Shown here in pieces: positions 53,570 to 62,788 of a DNA stretch of 64,000 bases. Both the position numbers and the translations under genes were made by a program. The first letter of the stretch is position 1. The number at the start of each line of letters is the position of its first letter. The stretch is from Clostridium sp. OF09-36. GTDB lineage: Bacteria; Bacillota; Clostridia; Lachnospirales; Lachnospiraceae. The stretch is from NCBI RefSeq assembly GCF_003481985.1, contig NZ_QUMD01000014.1, positions 19,811 through 83,810 on the forward strand, in the 5' to 3' direction. The notes under the pieces were generated by a model, which was given only the letters and a program-made list of their open reading frames with translations, made no database searches and was not told the origin of the DNA.

Positions 53570-53848
53570 TTAACTGCCGGACTTTCGCATAGGAGGCTGG
53601 TATCCGGCAGCTTTCGCACGCTCACTGGCGGCTTTGCGGCGTTCTGCGCTATATGGCTCCCGGACTGATACACACCGCTTGGGGACGATAAAGTTATGGG
53701 CGTCCTTTCGGGTGATCTGGTCGGGGTGCTTTTTTGCCAGCAGATCCAGCTTCTCCATCAGACGGGGATCATGAGTATAGATCTCAGCCATTGGTTCTGC
53801 CTGGTTATAGAGGAGAATGGTTTCCCGTTCCACTAAAGAGAGCTTCAT
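53570..53848 (-). CDS. Small conserved ICE protein
   Basis: This 92-residue basic protein has no family I recognise. It contains LMEKLDLLAKKHPDQI and a C-terminal basic helix (YSAERRKAASERAKAAGYQP). It overlaps the topoisomerase stop by 4 bases and ends 6 bases before the CHC2 fusion start, so it is fully embedded in the transfer operon. The basic tail suggests nucleic-acid contact. Function unknown. Confidence 0.7.
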   Translation of the reverse strand: MKLSLVERETILLYNQAEPMAEIYTHDPRLMEKLDLLAKKHPDQITRKDAHNFIVPKRCVSVREPYSAERRKAASERAKAAGYQPPMRKSGS

Positions 53849-55953
53849 CGGCTGCCTCCTTTCCGCTGGTCAAATTCCAGCTTGAAGTTGGCGTACTGTC
53901 CATCATCCTCCAAAACCACAGCGGCATCGTAGGTCTTGCCGGTTTTCTCCGAATATAGGCCCGTCACACGGACACGACCATCGTTAAGCAGTGCAGACAC
54001 CACAGCCTTGGTCGGCTGTTTTTTCTTGGCAGCCCACCATTTGTTATTTTTCCAGATTGCAAATCTGCAAGAATCATTCTGACAGAAGAAGCCTTTTTGC
54101 AGTTCTGCAACTTCCCCGCCGCAGCGAGGGCATTTGCCCACCACCTCACGGGGCGGAGTGAACAGGTACTCCGTTCCCTTGATGACCTGATAAGTTCCCA
54201 CCAGGTCTTTCAGCATGGTGCTGATCCCGTCCAAAAACTCCTCTGGGGCAAGCTGCCCGCGCTCGATCTCGCCCAGTCGGTACTCCCACTCGGCAGTCAG
54301 AAGCGGCGATTGCAGTTGTTCCGGCAGAACGGTGATCAGGGAAACTGCATCGTGGGAAGGGAGAAGCTGCACCGTTTTCCTGCTCTTTTTTCGTTCCAGA
54401 AAACCGGCAGATACCAGCTTTTCCAAAATACCGGCACGGGTGGCCGGTGTCCCCAGACCTTTTCGCTCGGCATCCTCCGGCATATCCTCTTTTCCGGCAG
54501 TCTCCATCGCGGACAACAGGGTGTCCTCCGTAAAGTGCTGGGGCGGACTGCTTTTGCCTTCTTTGACGATTGCCGCAGAAACCGAAAGGGTCTGTCCTTC
54601 GGTCAGCTCCGGCAGGGCTTTCTCTGCGCCCTCTTTTCTCGGCTCTGCATCCTTCATTCTGGCACGGTAGGCGTCCTCCAGTGCTTTCCATCCGGGGTGC
54701 TTCACCGTTTTTCCTTTGGCGGTAAACTCCCTACCGGCATACGCTGCAATCACAACGGTTTCCGAATAGATATGGGGCTGGGCCACGGCACACAGCAGAC
54801 GCAGGGCCACCAGCTCCAGCACCGCTTTTTCTCCCGCAGGAAGGGCAGAAAGGTCTGCATCCTTGAGATTTCTGGTAGGGATTACTGCGTGGTGGTCGGT
54901 TACTTTCTTATCGTTGATGACTGTCTGCGGATCACAGGTAATGGCGATCCCTTTGCGAAACGGCATAGCATTGGCAACCAGATTCACCAACACCGGCAGG
55001 CTGTCTGCCATATCACCGGTCAGATAGCGGCTGTCAGTACGGGGATAGGTGCAGAGCTTCTTTTCATACAGGCTTTGCAGATAGTCCAGGGTCTGCTGGG
55101 CCGTAAATCCAAGCAGACGGTTGGCATCTCTTTGCAGGGTAGTCAGGTCATAGAGGGCAGGCGGCTTTTCGGACTTTTCCTTGCGCTCCACCTTTTTGAT
55201 TGTGACATTTGCACCCTGACAGGCTTCTTTCAGCTGTTCGGCAGCAGCTTTATCCGCCATGCGCTCCCCGGATACGGTAAGACCGGGCAGCTCCAGCGCC
55301 ACGGTATAAAAGGGAACCGGCTTAAAGGTGTCGATCTCAGCTTCTCGCTGGACAATGAGCGCCAGCGTTGGGGACATAACGCGCCCGATGTTGAGGGTGC
55401 GGTGGTACAGCACGGAAAAAAGCCTTGTGGCATTGATCCCCACCAGCCAGTCGGCCTTGGCACGGCAGAGAGCAGCATCCCGAAGTCCATCATAATCTAC
55501 ACCTGGGCGCAGGTTTGCAAAGCCCTCCCTTATGGCGGAGTCCTCCATCGAAGAAATCCAGAGCCTTTTCATCGGCTTTTGGCAACCTGCCAGCTCATAG
55601 ACGCTGCGGAAGATCAGCTCGCCCTCGCGTCCGGCATCGCAGGCATTTACTACCTCCGTCACATCCGGGGCGTTCATCAGCTTTTTGAGAATATCAAACT
55701 GCTTTTTCTTATCCTTTCCCACTACCATCTGCCAATGCTCCGGCAGAATAGGCAGGTCATCATATCGCCACTTGGCATACTTGGAGTCATAGCTGTCTGC
55801 ATCCGCAAGACCGGCCAGGTGGCCCACGCACCAGCTGACACGCCAGCCGTTACCCTCCAGATACCCATCCTTACGAGCAGTTGCACCGATTACCGTGGCC
55901 AGACTTTGTGCAACCGATGGTTTTTCAGCGATTACCAGTTTATATCTCATCAT
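53845..55953 (-). CDS. topB: DNA topoisomerase III (type IA)
   Basis: This 702-residue enzyme has a Toprim domain (LVIAEKPSVAQSLA; DAGREGELIF), the catalytic-tyrosine motif TYPRTDSRYL near 312, an LGTPATRAGI motif near 475 and a zinc-ribbon-like C-terminus (CPRCGGEVAELQKGFFCQND). Topoisomerase III decatenates single-strand-containing DNA, useful in conjugative transfer. It starts within the previous gene's stop region (EAEDDEI* overlaps ATGATGAG) and is translationally coupled. Type IA topoisomerases are normal members of Tn1549-type operons. Confidence 0.95.
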   Translation of the reverse strand: MMRYKLVIAEKPSVAQSLATVIGATARKDGYLEGNGWRVSWCVGHLAGLADADSYDSKYAKWRYDDLPILPEHWQMVVGKDKKKQFDILKKLMNAPDVTEVVNACDAGREGELIFRSVYELAGCQKPMKRLWISSMEDSAIREGFANLRPGVDYDGLRDAALCRAKADWLVGINATRLFSVLYHRTLNIGRVMSPTLALIVQREAEIDTFKPVPFYTVALELPGLTVSGERMADKAAAEQLKEACQGANVTIKKVERKEKSEKPPALYDLTTLQRDANRLLGFTAQQTLDYLQSLYEKKLCTYPRTDSRYLTGDMADSLPVLVNLVANAMPFRKGIAITCDPQTVINDKKVTDHHAVIPTRNLKDADLSALPAGEKAVLELVALRLLCAVAQPHIYSETVVIAAYAGREFTAKGKTVKHPGWKALEDAYRARMKDAEPRKEGAEKALPELTEGQTLSVSAAIVKEGKSSPPQHFTEDTLLSAMETAGKEDMPEDAERKGLGTPATRAGILEKLVSAGFLERKKSRKTVQLLPSHDAVSLITVLPEQLQSPLLTAEWEYRLGEIERGQLAPEEFLDGISTMLKDLVGTYQVIKGTEYLFTPPREVVGKCPRCGGEVAELQKGFFCQNDSCRFAIWKNNKWWAAKKKQPTKAVVSALLNDGRVRVTGLYSEKTGKTYDAAVVLEDDGQYANFKLEFDQRKGGSR

Positions 55954-56623
55954 CTTCAGCCTCCCATTCTTCCCGCACAGGCGTGTGCAGTTTTTTCTCT
56001 ATGCTGTTTTCCTCATCCAGTAGCAGGTTATAACCAAACCGGTAGTCATAGCGGTACAGTTTCCCCAGCAGGTCATTGATGATGATACGGCAAGCCAAAA
56101 TGACACGGGTTTTATCCACCTGCATCAGCTGGTAGCGTTGATAATTGCTGTAATATTCTTCGTGACGGCGGGTATTGCAGGCGGCATCTTCAAGTAAACT
56201 ATCTACTGCATCCTGACAACCATCTTCTTTTTCCCCTTCCATGCAGTTCAGAAGTTCCATCATCAAAGGAAAGCTCTGTTCATCCATAGGAGCTTCTGCT
56301 GCAAGAAAACCGATCAAAGCGGATAAGAGCAGACGAGCCGCCGTCTGTTCTTGTTCCGTCAAAACGGCCATTGTTTTCTCCGCATTTGGCAGGATCTTTT
56401 CTTCCACAAAATCTGCCGCATCGTCGGAACAAAGCTGACGGATAGAATCTATGGACAATGAAACTGTCACGGTATCTAAGGAGAAATCAAAGGGGTCATC
56501 TTGCTTTGGCTTTCTCCGAAGTTTGTTTAACATGGTAGAAAGAATGTCGCCGCCAAAATACACGGCGATCACCAGCAGGTCAAAAACAGCAATCAGCTTG
56601 ATAAATATAATCAGAACACTCAT
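55940..56623 (-). CDS. Membrane-anchored helical protein of the ICE
   Basis: This 227-residue protein has one N-terminal membrane helix (LIIFIKLIAVFDLLVIAVYF) and a long, acidic, helical cytoplasmic part. No family is recognised. It overlaps the small Cys-rich gene upstream and the topoisomerase downstream, each by a few bases, so it is part of the transfer operon. An anchoring role for transfer proteins is possible but not shown. Confidence 0.65.
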   Translation of the reverse strand: MSVLIIFIKLIAVFDLLVIAVYFGGDILSTMLNKLRRKPKQDDPFDFSLDTVTVSLSIDSIRQLCSDDAADFVEEKILPNAEKTMAVLTEQEQTAARLLLSALIGFLAAEAPMDEQSFPLMMELLNCMEGEKEDGCQDAVDSLLEDAACNTRRHEEYYSNYQRYQLMQVDKTRVILACRIIINDLLGKLYRYDYRFGYNLLLDEENSIEKKLHTPVREEWEAEDDEI

Positions 56624-56814
56624 TTTTTTCGTTTCCTTTCTTTGAGCCAGCGTTCCATCTCACGATGGCAGATACCTACGCAGGGGCTTCCATAACTCCC
56701 GCAACCATAGCAGGGGTGGTTGTGGGGTAAAGAAGGAGGACGGGAAGTTTCCCTCCCGCCCTCCGGCCTGCGTGTCATCATGCGTTCATAGGGACTGTCT
56801 GTGAAACGGGTCAT
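56620..56814 (-). CDS. Small Cys-rich ICE protein
   Basis: This 64-residue protein has a central cysteine cluster (CYGCGSYGSPCVGICHREME) after a proline- and arginine-rich N-terminus, and ends in KERKRKK. The spacing resembles a small metal-binding knuckle. ATG 56814 overlaps the end of the DUF4366 gene by 4 bases. The function is unknown; coupling on both sides supports it as a real gene. Confidence 0.65.
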   Translation of the reverse strand: MTRFTDSPYERMMTRRPEGGRETSRPPSLPHNHPCYGCGSYGSPCVGICHREMERWLKERKRKK

Positions 56815-57575
56815 TTCACGCTGTCCTCGTCATCTTCTTCTGTGCTGCCCCCGTCAGCGTCAGGCTCATCCGACTCCTCATTTTCGGTTTCCCATTCCTC
56901 GGAATCTTCCTCGCCATAATCATAATCGTCCAGACTGTCATTGCCCTTGGTCTTAGGCTTGTTCTTAACGAGCTTCAAATAGGCAAATACGCCACCGCCA
57001 CCAAGCAGAGCCAGTAAAAGGACCAGCGCAGCCGGGTTCAATCCGGCAGGCTTCTCCTTTTCCAGCTCCGATGTTTCTGCCGGAGGTTCCGGTACTTTGC
57101 CCGTACATTTACTCTTATCAGTTGCACAGACCGGACAAGCCGTATTGACTGCCCCTGCTTCACATTTTGTCGTGCAGCTACACACAGCAGCCGGCTCCTC
57201 TTTGACATTTTCATCTTCCATCAGTGCCATCAAATCCGCTTCATCCACCTGGTTCAGAAAGTGAACAGCAGTCTTTTTATCCTCATTCGCCCTGTCGATC
57301 AAAATGTAAAAATAGTTGCCAGCCTTGGTGGTAACGGTAATGAGCTGCTTATTGCCACCAAAATCATCCACCAGTGCCGCATTCCCCTCCGGTGTAAGTG
57401 CCGGTGCTGGTTCTGTTTCTTCCACAATCACATTGCTATCATTGGTAGAATCCTCTGCCGGTGCCGCCGGAGCCTGTTCTGACCCCTGTGCAAAAGCAGG
57501 GATCGTAAAGCCAAATGCCACAACCATTGTCAGGCAAAAGGCGGAAAGTGTTCGGAGCAATCGTTTATTCCTCAT
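56811..57575 (-). CDS. DUF4366-type exported membrane protein
   Basis: This 254-residue protein has a signal peptide (RTLSAFCLTMVVAFGFTIPA then FAQG), an extracytoplasmic part with a cysteine-rich stretch (AAVCSCTTKCEAG; CPVCATDKSKC), a C-terminal membrane helix (LVLLLALLGGGGVFAYLKLV) and a very acidic cytoplasmic tail. It matches the DUF4366/CD1107-like surface proteins of Tn1549-type transfer systems. ATG 57575 (MRNKRLL) follows AGGAGGAAAACAGCT, so the longer upstream frame was rejected. It probably belongs to the cell-surface part of the conjugation machine. Confidence 0.82.
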   Translation of the reverse strand: MRNKRLLRTLSAFCLTMVVAFGFTIPAFAQGSEQAPAAPAEDSTNDSNVIVEETEPAPALTPEGNAALVDDFGGNKQLITVTTKAGNYFYILIDRANEDKKTAVHFLNQVDEADLMALMEDENVKEEPAAVCSCTTKCEAGAVNTACPVCATDKSKCTGKVPEPPAETSELEKEKPAGLNPAALVLLLALLGGGGVFAYLKLVKNKPKTKGNDSLDDYDYGEEDSEEWETENEESDEPDADGGSTEEDDEDSVK

Positions 57576-57816
57576 AGCTGTTTTCCTCCTGTTCGTTATT
57601 TTCATCAGCCAAACTGCCGGGAACTGTGCCACCGGACAGCATGGCGCTCAACTGGGTCGGGGTCATACGCAGGGCGCGCACCATCTGGACGATCTCCAGA
57701 TTTTCTGCCTCGGTTTTCTGTACTTCCAGCGCCTTGAGCTTTTCCTGATACTCTGCGATCTTCTCGCGGACCTTTGTAATCTCCTGGTCAATGCGCTCAA
57801 TTTTGTTCTTTGCCAT
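57565..57816 (-). CDS. DUF4315-type protein
   Basis: This 83-residue protein is a coiled coil in its first half (KIERIDQEITKVREKIAEYQ, then KALEVQKTEAENLEIVQMVR) followed by MTPTQLSAMLSG and an acidic tail. It matches the DUF4315 family, which sits ahead of DUF4366 genes in this class of ICE. It overlaps that gene by 11 bases. The function is unknown. It starts after AAGGAGTGATAGACG. Confidence 0.8.
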   Translation of the reverse strand: MAKNKIERIDQEITKVREKIAEYQEKLKALEVQKTEAENLEIVQMVRALRMTPTQLSAMLSGGTVPGSLADENNEQEENSYEE

Positions 57817-57845
57817 CGTCTATCACTCCTTCTTAAAAATCTCTG

Positions 57846-59581
57846 TTACCAGTTCATCAGGCCGTAGCCCTTAATGCTTTGATAATTCAGGTCATAACTT
57901 TTGATCTTGCAGGCATCGCCGGAATTTCCCTCCACCGTATAAACACGGCTGCCATCCGTACCGATCACGATACCCACATGGTCTGCTGTCCCATCCAAAT
58001 CCCAATCAAAGAAAATTGCATCTCCGGGAGCCAGATTGTTATAGCCTCTTGCACCCCATTGTCCATGAGACTGGAACCACGGAACGCCCTGCCACTCACA
58101 GCCTGCAAAGCGCGGTTCACTTTTTCCAGCCTGGTTATAACACCAGGATACAAAGCAGGCGCACCACTCCACGCGGCTGTCAAAGCCATACCAGCTCCAA
58201 TAAGGATAGCCGCCCACATTGCCCACCTGACGCTTGGCCAGTTCCACCAGCTGAGGATTGCCGGGGCGGGTACCGTTAATGAACTGCACACCGGACAGAT
58301 CTTCCGAGCCGCTGGTATCAGGGGAACCGCCGCCAAACAACAACGGCTTATTGCCCATGGTCTGCCGGTAAACCTGATACATTTCCATCTGCTCCGGGGT
58401 CAGTAACTCCGACGCCACAGCGGAAATGGGCTTGCTGGTGAGTTTCACATTCAAAATGTAATACTCATAGGGGACTTCTTCTGAGGTGGTCTCGCCGGTC
58501 TCCGGGTCGGTGGAGGTCTCCGTGCGGTAGCGAATCTCCACTTCCTCAGTAAGCGTCAGCTGATACTGTGCTGCAAACACACGCGCCAGCTCTGCCTGAG
58601 CGCTCTGCTGGGTGTAACCTTGCAAGACGGCAGACAGAAATGCTGCCAGCTCATGAGGGTCATGGCCGATCATACCAAGGTCATAGCGATACTCGTCATA
58701 CCCTGGGTGGCTGCTTTCAATGTTGTCGATTTCCTCCTGCAACTGGACTTCTCTGGCTGCATAATCTGCCTCCACTGCCAGCATTTCCGGGTCATCCGAC
58801 GGATAAGTGGTACCGGAGAGAACGGAACCGATGCTCTGCGCCATCATGGAGCAGGAGGACATGGTATTCATCAGCATACAGGTAATGAGGAACAAAACCC
58901 CTGCCATCAGGAAACCCTTCTTGTGGCGCACGACGAACGCTCCTGCCTGCTGTGCCTTTTCTTTCACCGTCCTTGCGGCTTTTCCGGTTTTGGACGCAGC
59001 CTGGGCGGTATTTCCGGCAGTCTGACCGGCGTGTTCGGCGGCGGCATACTGCCTTTTGATGGCCTGCTTTTGCTGCCATCGGGAAAGCGGATTGCTGGCA
59101 AACTGGGGATTTTCCTGCAAAGATTTCTGGTACAGAACATTTACATTTGCCTTTTCCAGTTGGCGCTCTGCCTGTGCTGCTTTGCGGTACGGCTTCAGCT
59201 TGTGGCTGCGATAGCCTCCCGCACCAGATAAGCGCCGGTCTCCACCGCCTCCTCGGACTTGTGGGCGCTTTCCACGCCCACATTGTCCTGCTCTGTTTCC
59301 CGGATCTCTTTGTGGAGCTTGCCCGCAACCAGATGGACGGGAGCTTCCTTGACCCCTTGAGAAAGTTTGGAGGGTGGCTTTTTCTTGTCCTCAAAGGTCA
59401 GCTTCGAGGTCTTTTTTCCAGTATCCGGGTCGATGACCGTCTGCCTGACCTTTTTCTTTGGGATATTGGCCTGCGCCTTATCTGCTCTGGCCGCAGCTTT
59501 CTCCGCTTTACGGATCGGCTTTTCCAGTGCAGGGTCAGACCGTTCCTCATCAGTAAAGCGCAGGCGCGGCTCCTTATTCAA
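57846..59581 (-). pseudogene. CD1108-like membrane protein with CHAP hydrolase, one frameshift
   Basis: Two frames make one protein of about 578 residues. The first, from 59581, is basic and coiled (KPIRKAEKAAARADKAQANI, to VRE). After one base added at 59215-59216 (GAGGCT to GAGGGCT on the coding strand) it continues GYRSHKLKPYRKAAQ and into the second, with a membrane helix (FLMAGVLFLITCMLMNTMSS) and a C-terminal CHAP domain: catalytic Cys in WCACFVSWCYNQAG, His in ADHVGIV, then VEGNSGD. The enzyme cuts peptidoglycan to open a path for the transfer channel, like VirB1. As written the second part would need an internal start. Confidence 0.87.
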
Positions 59582-59957
59582 ACCATTCTCCCTGCATGAG
59601 GGAGGACATCATGTAGTGCAGCTCTGCATAAATGGCCATTCCCACAGGATCGTTGAACATACAACCGGACAGGTAGGCGTAAAACTGTGCCACCACATCG
59701 GACAGGATTTTCGCTTCGGTTCCTTCCAGAACCAGACCACCCATACCTTCCTTGGCACGGATGGCGCTCCAGACCTCTGCCAGACGGAGCAGCCCCACCT
59801 GACCGGTCTCATTCAGTTCGGCTGCCTGATCTGCCGCCGTGCGGCACTCACTTACCGCATCGGCCATGACTGTAAGCAGCTGGCTGCGCTGGGCATTTAC
59901 CGCCCTGTCAAAAAACATCAGCGGATTTTTATTCAAAATGTTGGGGTTCATCATCAT
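59574..59957 (-). CDS. Helical protein between CHAP and VirB4 genes
   Basis: This 127-residue protein is predicted wholly helical and soluble (NPLMFFDRAVNAQRSQLLTV; KILSDVVAQFYAYLSGCMFN). It is conserved in position in Tn1549-like operons, but I cannot name its family with certainty. It overlaps VirB4 by 4 bases and the CHAP gene by 8, so it is coupled on both sides. The function is unknown. Confidence 0.7.
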   Translation of the reverse strand: MMMNPNILNKNPLMFFDRAVNAQRSQLLTVMADAVSECRTAADQAAELNETGQVGLLRLAEVWSAIRAKEGMGGLVLEGTEAKILSDVVAQFYAYLSGCMFNDPVGMAIYAELHYMMSSLMQGEWFE

Positions 59958-62422
59958 TCATCCTCCTTCTTTTTCAGTTCCTGGGGTTTGGTGGTCATAA
60001 TGCGGTAAAGTTCGGTGTTCTTCGGGAAGTGATCCACAAACGGCAGGATCGTGGAGCCATAGAACAGCAGGCCCTCGCCCTCGCCGGAGTGGGTCACATA
60101 GCTAAGCTGGTGCGTGGAAATGCCCAGCTGCTTGGCGAGGATCTGACGGTCTCCGCCTGCCTGGTTGAGCATATACACGAAGTCGGAATTTTCAAAGATA
60201 TTTTCCACCTCGCGGCTGGAAAGTAGATCTTTGACGTTCTGCGTGATTCCGGTGGGGATGCCGCCCCATTTTCTGAATCGCTTCCAGATTTCCACTGTAT
60301 AGGCAGCGGTCTGTTCCTCCTTCAAAAGCAGGTGCATCTCGTCGATGTAGTAGCGGGTGGACTTGTGCGCGGCACGGTTGATGGTAACGCGGTTCCACAC
60401 CTGATCCTGTACCACCAGCATACCGATTTTTTTAAGCTGCTTGCCCAGTTCCTTGATGTCATAGCAGACAATGCGGTTGTTGATGTCCACATTGCTCTGA
60501 TGATTGAACACATTGAGGGAGCCGGTTACATAGATTTCAAGGGCCGTAGCGATATACTGGGCTTCCTTTTCCTCCTGTTCCCGGAGCAGGTTATACAGAT
60601 CCTCCAGTATGGGCATATTCTCCGGGCGCGGGTCATTGAGGTAAGTCTGATAGACCAGACGCACACAGCGGTCGATGATGGTTTTCTGCACCGGCTGTAA
60701 GCCCTCCTTACCGCCCACGATCAGCTCACACAAGCTGAGGATAAAATCAGATTTGAGGGACAGCGGGCTTTCATCATCCGAGTAGTCCAGGTTCAGGTCC
60801 ATCGGATTGATGTAGTTGGTGGAGGTAGGCGAGATCTTGATGACCTGCCCATGCAGACGCTCAACAAGAGGTGCGTACTCCGCTTCCGGGTCACAGATAA
60901 TGACATCATCGCTGGTAAGCAAAAAGCAGTTGGCGATTTCTCGTTTTGCGCTGAAGGACTTACCGGAACCCGGCGTACCCAAAATCAAGCCGTTGGGGTT
61001 TTTCAGCAGCTTTCGATCCACCATGATGAGGTTGTTGGACAGGGCGTTGATGCCGTAGTACAGAGCTTCTTTGCCGTTCTGGAATAATTCCTGTGTGGTG
61101 AACGGTACAAAGATGGCCGTAGAACTGGTGGTCAGTCCTCGCTGGATCTCGATCTGATTGAGTCCCAGGGGCAGACAGCTCATCAGCCCTTCTTCCTGCT
61201 GGAAGTCCAGCCTGGTCAGCTGACAGTTATACTTCTGGGCAATGGAGCCTGCCTGGAAAATGTTGTTGCCAAGCTGACGGGGATTGTCCGCTGTGTTCAG
61301 CACCAGAAAGGTCAAAAGGAACATTCTCTCGTTGCGGCTCTGCAAATCCTGCAAGAGTTTTTTCGCTTCACTGCCGTAGGTAGCAAGGTCGGATGGAATG
61401 ATGTCCATGTCATATCCGGCGCGGACTGCTTTTTTCTGTTCCTCGATCTTGCTGCGGTCCAGGTCGGTAATCTTGCGCTTTACCGTTTTGATGGCTTTCA
61501 CCTGATCCACCGACTGAATGTGCATACTCACAATGAGCGAGCTTTCCATATCCAGAAAATCAGCCAGCAGACGGTCATTCAGCTCCGGTGCGAGAATCTG
61601 CAAAAAAGAAACAGCCCCGTATTTCTTGCCCATACGGAACTGCTTGCCGGTGCGGAACTCAAAGGAACTTGGTGCAATAAAATCCTTTGTGGACAGACCG
61701 GAAGGAGCCAGCCAGTCCCATTCAAACTGAAACGGGAGTTGTTCATCCATGTGGAATACCGCATGAAGCTGAGAAAGCCTTTCTTTACCGTCCAGCGTTC
61801 TGGCAGCTACACCAAGACGCTTGAAGTTATTAAGTATATCGGTCTCAATACGCTCCAGACGGGGCTTGGCGGCTTTGATGCTGTCTGCGTCGATACCAAA
61901 GGTCAGGTATTTGGTCTTGATGAGGCCGTTGTTACCTCTGGCCAGCTGATTTTGCAGCATTGTGGTATATTCCTCGCGGATACTGTCAAAGGCATCCCTC
62001 TGGGGTGGGATGGAAATGGAGTTAGCAAAGGTCTCCTCCGATGCCGCAAGGTTCAAAAAAGACAGCTGGAAATGAATCGAGCTGTCAAAATAATTGAGGA
62101 AATCACACCAACCCTCAAAGATTGCCGTCTTATCTTCGTTTTGGGAGAGCTGATAGTTGATGTCCTGAAACTGAATGGTCTTTGTGTAGTGGCTGTCCGA
62201 TATGCGGCAGATTCCGTCCGGCCACATCCGTTCATAAGGGATACTGTCCTGCGCAGATTTTCCTTTTTTGTCCGTGCGGTTGGCGCGGACAATGGCCGCG
62301 TCGATCTGCTTCTTATCGGCGCGGGACAGCTTTTTCTTTGTCTTTACCGGCTGCACAGTTTTTTCCTCGGTTTTCCCGAACATCCGATGCAGCCATTTTT
62401 TTATTGCGGTGAACAATGTCAT
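59954..62422 (-). CDS. VirB4-like conjugation ATPase
   Basis: This 822-residue cytoplasmic ATPase powers the type IV secretion channel. The first half is the TraE/VirB4 N-terminal region; the ATPase half has Walker A GTPGSGKSFSAKR near residue 480, Walker B RYYIDEMHLLL near 695 and a later TGITQNVKDLLSS sensor segment. It overlaps PrgI by 110 bases, more than usual: the first about 35 residues are basic and may be optional, with a later start possible. It is the energy core of this ICE. Confidence 0.93.
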   Translation of the reverse strand: MTLFTAIKKWLHRMFGKTEEKTVQPVKTKKKLSRADKKQIDAAIVRANRTDKKGKSAQDSIPYERMWPDGICRISDSHYTKTIQFQDINYQLSQNEDKTAIFEGWCDFLNYFDSSIHFQLSFLNLAASEETFANSISIPPQRDAFDSIREEYTTMLQNQLARGNNGLIKTKYLTFGIDADSIKAAKPRLERIETDILNNFKRLGVAARTLDGKERLSQLHAVFHMDEQLPFQFEWDWLAPSGLSTKDFIAPSSFEFRTGKQFRMGKKYGAVSFLQILAPELNDRLLADFLDMESSLIVSMHIQSVDQVKAIKTVKRKITDLDRSKIEEQKKAVRAGYDMDIIPSDLATYGSEAKKLLQDLQSRNERMFLLTFLVLNTADNPRQLGNNIFQAGSIAQKYNCQLTRLDFQQEEGLMSCLPLGLNQIEIQRGLTTSSTAIFVPFTTQELFQNGKEALYYGINALSNNLIMVDRKLLKNPNGLILGTPGSGKSFSAKREIANCFLLTSDDVIICDPEAEYAPLVERLHGQVIKISPTSTNYINPMDLNLDYSDDESPLSLKSDFILSLCELIVGGKEGLQPVQKTIIDRCVRLVYQTYLNDPRPENMPILEDLYNLLREQEEKEAQYIATALEIYVTGSLNVFNHQSNVDINNRIVCYDIKELGKQLKKIGMLVVQDQVWNRVTINRAAHKSTRYYIDEMHLLLKEEQTAAYTVEIWKRFRKWGGIPTGITQNVKDLLSSREVENIFENSDFVYMLNQAGGDRQILAKQLGISTHQLSYVTHSGEGEGLLFYGSTILPFVDHFPKNTELYRIMTTKPQELKKKEDE

Positions 62423-62768
62423 ACACCTCCTTATCGAGCATTTCCTGCCGCTTTAATACGGCATAAAAGTTATTGGTCTGGTAGGGACGCTGCTTGGGAC
62501 GGATCACAGCTACTTTGAGAATGTTGCCCACGATCTTTTCAAGGGGCTGTCCATGCTTTTCGTACATAGCCAGCATAAAGAAGGGCAGCATAACCAGCAT
62601 CATACACATAGCCGCTACACTGTTTCCGGTAGGTTTTCTGAGCAAAAGGAAAAGCGGTACGCCAATAAGCGCTCCGCCCGTGAAGCAGATAAGCTGCCGC
62701 TTGGTCAGATTGAACATGACCTTTGTTTTGACTTTTGTTAAGTCCTTGGGTACGGGTACATAAGCCAA
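62313..62768 (-). CDS. PrgI-family membrane protein (VirB3-like)
   Basis: This 151-residue protein has two close membrane helices (QLICFTGGALIGVPLFLLLR; AAMCMMLVMLPFFMLAMYEK) after AYVPVPKDLTKVKTKVMF, the standard PrgI start. The strong site GGAGG stands 7 bases before a TTG codon at 62768, which I take as the start; an ATG further upstream lacks a ribosome site and conservation. It is the small inner-membrane partner of VirB4 (VirB3-like) in Gram-positive conjugation. Confidence 0.88.
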   Translation of the reverse strand: MAYVPVPKDLTKVKTKVMFNLTKRQLICFTGGALIGVPLFLLLRKPTGNSVAAMCMMLVMLPFFMLAMYEKHGQPLEKIVGNILKVAVIRPKQRPYQTNNFYAVLKRQEMLDKEVYDIVHRNKKMAASDVRENRGKNCAAGKDKEKAVPRR

Positions 62769-62788
62769 TGTGGAAACCTCCTTCCGTT

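Noticed and set aside
54097..56079. Plus-strand frame of about 660 codons opposite topoisomerase
   Set aside because: Antisense shadow caused by codon bias of topB; no family resemblance.
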